Origin: Dillenia suffruticosa
Taxonomy: Eukaryota > Streptophyta > Magnoliopsida > Dilleniales > Dilleniaceae
Direction: 5' to 3'
Assembly (NCBI GenBank): GCA_033439265.1
Contig: JAVTVX010000010.1
Span: 18,961,056-19,025,055 of the forward strand
DNA length: 64,000 bases
In this document: one piece after another, positions 59,571 to 64,000 of the stretch
Position numbering within the stretch: position 1 is the first letter of the stretch
Layout of the letters: every line of letters starts with the position of its first letter
Position numbers and translations under genes: made by a program
Notes under the pieces: model-generated
The model's database searches: none
Seen by the model: the letters and a program-made list of their open reading frames with translations, nothing else
Told to the model about the DNA's origin: nothing

Positions 59571-62389
59571 CTTTCAGCTTCTAGGAATAAGCCAAATCTC
59601 ATTATTATTATTATTATTTTCTTCTGGGGGTTGTATTTCAGCATAATTTTGGGCTGTATTAACTGCGATTAGGCTATATATTAGAGAAGAATGTGAATAT
59701 TTCTCAAGCCAGAGAAGTCTCTGAAGTTTTTTTATTGATGCTTGATTATCTTGATCTTATATTCAGTAGTCTTGCGTTGGGCACTGATCAAAACTAGTTC
59801 CCTTGATCACATGTACTTGATATTTCAATTGTCTTATAATGATGTTTTATGAATGAATTAATTATATTTCTGTGAAGAGGTTATATGCTTCAATCGAGGG
59901 GGAAGGGAGGGGTTAGAGAGGCAACCCCCTGGAAATTTTAAAGGAAAAAGAATTTTAATATGTGTAGTTTCAAACCGTTTTAAAATGTTGCTAAAATCTC
60001 ATGGAAGGTTGTTTACTTTCTTAAAAATTATAACTCGTGCCCCTTCTGTCCTCCCTTCGTAATATAGATTTTTGAAATTCGCCCCTCCATGAGTATTGGT
60101 AGGCTGAAATTGGCACACAACTGGGAGACCAAACACTTCTAACGAAATGGCAAAGGAGAAGGAACGGGTGAGAAGGATTTGTTGTTGGTTTTTGGGGGCT
60201 TTGTTTCAGGTTTTCTTCTGGGTCACGGCCCAATAGACTTTGTTCCGCCTTTTTGTTATTTAGCAACAGAGGCCCCGGCCGTCGGAGGCCCAAGAATTTC
60301 TCCATCAACCAAAAGGAGCTTACTCTTGACAAGCCCACCAAGAATGATCCTCATCGTAGAGACATGGGAGGGGTTTTTATTCTTCTTCCTCTTCTTTTTT
60401 TTTTTTTTTTTTTTTTTTGGGTAATGAGGTGATTGAAACGAGGTCTGCTCTCTAGTTCAAATTCTAATGATTCAATTATATTATATGATTGCACAAAAAA
60501 AATTATATCTTATTGTAAGATTCTAAATCACACGTTTCTTATGATAAAAAAGGGTGAATTTATAGGTAAAAAAAAAAAAAAAAAAAAAAAATCGCCTTCG
60601 GTTCTTTAATTTTTTTACAAATGCAGAAACTACGGATGAATACCAAAAACCTTGTCCACTATGTTTATAGAAAAGATAAACTGTCGCAAGCCGCGGTGCT
60701 ACGAAAATGTTTATTACATCATGGGGAACAGTGCTACGAGGATGTCTTTGTCTAGGATATTTTTCTATGCCTCTATAAGCTCCTATTTGAAGGCTAAATT
60801 TGTGGGTTTTGTATGTATCCAAGAAAATGTCTGAAGGGGTTGGTGGTTACTTACACTTCCACGAAAAATGGCCTCTGCTCCTATTAGCATATAATCTCAT
60901 TCATAATTGAGTGGATTAACAGAATTCCTACATATTCTTACTTCTAATCTTGGTCAATTTTGAGTGCCATCCGCTGTGTGTCCTCAGAGCACGATAACCC
61001 TAGTTACCTTATGAGAATGACCTAAAATCTCACAGTCAAATATTCTCAAAAAAAAAAAACTTATAATTTCTATCATTTGAAAAATCCAATGAGTCGAGGA
61101 AATTCCTTCCTTAATCGATTGGAATTTGGAAGATCTCCTTCCTCATCCGGTGGTTTGTTGCATGATTGAATCAGAACGTGGGCCTAAGGGCGGAACGATT
61201 AATACCTTTTGCCGATTTTAGATGTCGGGTACTGAGTAAACCGAGTTACCCGACCGATAGGAAAGTTCCCTCTACGCGCACCGAGAGAATGGGGCTTTGC
61301 TTGTGCAACGATGCGTTTCTTCCGGAACGCTTAGGGCCTCGCGGTAATGTATCATCAAGTATTTTTCTATGATCTTGCCTGGCAATCTTCCTGTTAAACC
61401 ATCCTTGATAGTCAATGTCCGTAAATCTCCATGATTTAATAATTTATTATATATATTTTGAAGTTTCCTGGTTTGGCCTTGGGTCTGATTGCTAGTCCCG
61501 ACATCGGCAGTAACATCAAATGACCTCTGACCCATTTCAGGAGTTGTTACTTTCATTGGTCCCACTTCTTTTAATCCTTTGATTCATTCCATAATGTCGT
61601 GATGCTATGGTGGGTCCCATTTTAGCCGACCCATGTAGACTTTTCATATATTTAGGTTTTTTTTTTTTTCCACATTTATATTATCTTGTTTTGATAATAT
61701 AATCCTGAACCTTTCAAAGGGGATGACCATTCCCCTCAATGTTCCTTTGTTGGTATTATTCTATTTGTTCCACAAAAATAATTCACCAAAGTTGAGTTCG
61801 GAGCATAAACAATTCACATTTTCGAATTTTTAAATTTAAATTCTTTTGAAAAAACTATATAGGACCTCTTAAACCATAAAGGGTATTATAATTAGGTTGT
61901 ATTTTAAAATAAATACAGTGGCATGGTCATCAAAATAACATTAAATTTATTTAAAATAAGTTATATTTTTTTAAAAAAATTAATATAATAATTTTTATTA
62001 AAAAATTGATCTTTACCCGTAAAATTATATATTTCAACATAAAAAATAGTTTAATATTATAAATTATTAAAATTATAATAAAATAAGATAAAAATAAGTT
62101 AAAAACTTTTCAAAGATGCCCATCTCCCACTAGCCCTATCTTTTTTACTTAAATAATAAAAAAGAAAAGATAAGAAAAGAAAATAAATGAGCTGACGGAG
62201 CCAATTAGGACAAACATCGGAGTTGTATCACACTTGCCAAAGTCTTTGCAGTTGTTTTAAAATTAACTAATTATTGCCTCGTACTTACGCATGGGACGTC
62301 CACGAAATATGAATTATATTTTTTTAATATATTATCTAAATTAATAAAAAATAGAAACCCATCGAAAAAAAAAAAAGAGTTAACGTACT
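59571..62389. other. Intergenic; no gene seen
   Basis: Contains long homopolymers (T run about 60396-60418, A run about 60569-60591) and another B-box-like 'tctagttcaaattcta' near 60451-60468. A less AT-rich patch (61140-61350) gives a 97-codon - strand frame (61565-61272) with no recognised family. The rest is AT-rich. Confidence 0.5.
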
Positions 62390-63260
62390 AGAATTCTAAA
62401 AACAGATCCAGAAATAAAATAAAAGGGGATAATAAGTAAAGTAAGAAAAATAAAAGGACAATCATCGGGGGCCTAAAATATAAATGGAGAAAAACTTATA
62501 TCAAAAAAAGATAAAAAACTTAAGAGGAAAAAAATGAATCAAAAAATAAAGAGTAATATTTTGAATAAAAAAATATAAAAACTATGGGTATAAAAATAAA
62601 AAGATGACCATCTATCGAGTCAAAAAAGTAAAATGAGAAAAATTTATATTAAAAAAAAACGAGGAACTCAAGTTAAAAAAATAAAAGACCGGGTCAAAAA
62701 AAGAATAAAGATTTGAACGGAAAAGTAGGGCAAAAAAAAATTATGTCCAAAAAAGACAAAATACTTAAGGGAAAAATTTGGTTAAAAAATAAAAAGAGTA
62801 AAAATTTGAATGAAAAAAATAAAAAATTATGATTTAAAAATAAATGGACAATTATATATGGGGTAAAAAAGGAAAAAAATCTATGTAAAAAAAAAATGAA
62901 GATGAAAAACTTAACAAGAAAAACAAAATTGTATCAAAAAAATAAAAAAAGCAAAGACCCAAATAAAAAAAAAAAAAATGTGATTAAAAGTAAAGGGCGA
63001 CCATTTGGGGAGTCAAAAAGATAAAAAGGGAAAACTTATATCCCCAAAAATGAAGGACATAAGTGAGTATATGGATAAAAAAATTATGATTAAGTCAAAA
63101 AATAAAAGGGGAAAACTTTACATCCTAAAAAGATAAAAGATTTAAATGCAAAAGAAAAAAACTTAGGTTAAAAAAATGTAAAAATCTGATGAAAAAAGAA
63201 TTATAACCTAAAAAATATAGAACGATCATTCAAGAACTTTCGAAAAATTGAAAACGGTAA
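62390..63260 (+). repeat. Degenerate purine-rich long-period repeat
   Basis: Almost pyrimidine-poor DNA in which related phrases recur: 'ggacaatcatcggggg' (62457), 'gatgaccatctatcgagtc' (62603), 'ggacaattatatatgggg' (62847), 'gcgaccatttggggagtc' (62997) and 'gatcattcaagaac' (63223). Each of the first four is followed by 'aaaa...taaaa(tg)gggaaaaactta' variants. Spacings are roughly 146, 244, 150 and 226 bases, suggesting units that have lost or gained pieces. No open frame. Confidence 0.55.
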
Positions 63261-64000
63261 CACCTCTCTACGGTTTATATATTGGGAATGCAAAGTAACC
63301 AATCCTTTTTATTTCGATCTAATCCGCAAAATCATTTTGTAAATGAACGTTGATGTCGTGATATGAGTCTTGTGTGATGCCCATGTTACAAAACCAGTGG
63401 CCTCTTTTTCTAGAAAACGTTGACAGAGCTATGATAGAGAAGAAATGCCGCCAAAGACACTAGCAATTCCTAACATGTATTAAGTTTTTTCTTTCTTTGA
63501 TTTTTCTAAAAAATATAAATATTTGTTTGGAGTAATAACGAACAGAATCTAGTATTATAATAAAAAAATAATTAATGTAAATTTTGGTTTCAGATAATTA
63601 ATCAAGTATGACGAATAAAATTATTGTGGGTATTGTGATTCAGTGGTACTCCATTTTATCTTGAGCAACCAATAGAGACTCAATTCAGATCTCACCCTCC
63701 TCACTTACAAAGACAAAACATAAGAAAAGCCCCAAGTAATTAGAACAGTATCAAATATGGCTTCCGTAGTGTAATGCTTGAACTTGATTGAGCTCTGGAT
63801 ACGGCAGACATCACTCATGGGGGGCGTTTGGTCATGCCTGGACCAGGACACTTGGACCATGCCCCTGGCTGGCTCCGGCTCAATAGAAGAGGAGCCAAAA
63901 TCAAAGCAATGAAAGAGAAAATACGCCTTCATTTCATACGCCAAAATTTAGTCCGTACCCATCTATCCATAAAATTAGAATAATACAATAAAAATTAAAT
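63261..64000. other. Window end; no gene seen
   Basis: A 79-codon - strand frame (63944-63705) has no recognised family. It might be an exon or leader of a gene beyond the window, but nothing supports this directly. Confidence 0.4.

Noticed and set aside
1-64000. CRISPR arrays, operons, phage or an undescribed multi-gene defence-type system
   Set aside because: Nothing of this kind is present; the window is ordinary plant nuclear DNA with unrelated split genes.

Overview
The window is nuclear DNA from a dicot plant. The genes are plant families split by AT-rich GT-AG introns. Long AT-rich intergenic stretches carry microsatellites, SINE-like repeats, LINE fragments and one long palindromic element. 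There are no operons, Shine-Dalgarno sites or CRISPR arrays. The species cannot be named from the sequence.

Layout. 1-4816 (+) is most of a ubiquitin-activating enzyme E1, whose 5' exons lie before the window; an RTE-type LINE 3' end sits in its first visible intron. 4817-12090 has no recognisable gene. 12091-14640 (+) is an inactive receptor-like kinase (At2g40270/At3g56050/At5g58540 type). 15353-17310 (-) is a decayed ETHYLENE-OVERPRODUCER1-like gene (EOL), and 17462-18240 (-) is a decayed PPR tail. 19852-21257 and 22483-24516 (-) are two tandem bZIP genes with the same exon plan. 25750-26980 is a long inverted-repeat element. 28234-31017 (+) is a farnesol/phytol kinase (FOLK-like). 33376-34167 (+) is SAGA factor SGF11. 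35607-36573 (-) is a BAG-domain co-chaperone. 38271-41121 (+) is a rumi-like (CAP10) glycosyltransferase. 44602-45537 (+) is an intronless PDX1 (vitamin B6 synthase). 48934-49925 (-) is a LINE 3' fragment flanked by SINE-like copies. 53466-57585 (+) is a phosphoinositide-specific phospholipase C. 57586-64000 is mostly intergenic, with one unidentified coding-like stretch and an A-rich degenerate repeat.

The genes are independently transcribed housekeeping and signalling genes, not one pathway. From what I know of the Arabidopsis map, the order receptor-like kinase - EOL - FOLK - SGF11 - ... - PLC matches a stretch of Arabidopsis chromosome 5 (At5g58540, At5g58550/EOL2, At5g58560/FOLK, At5g58575/SGF11, At5g58670/PLC1). 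This supports the calls and suggests that the broken EOL is the EOL2 position, where the local copy has died.

I found no undescribed multi-gene system. The most useful observations are: the EOL2-position pseudogene between conserved neighbours; the tandem bZIP pair that differs at the zipper proline known to control homodimerisation; a BAG gene with no clear ubiquitin-like exon; and a 1.2-kb palindromic element. Exon boundaries were placed by eye from GT-AG sites, reading frame and remembered family sequences; no alignment was run.
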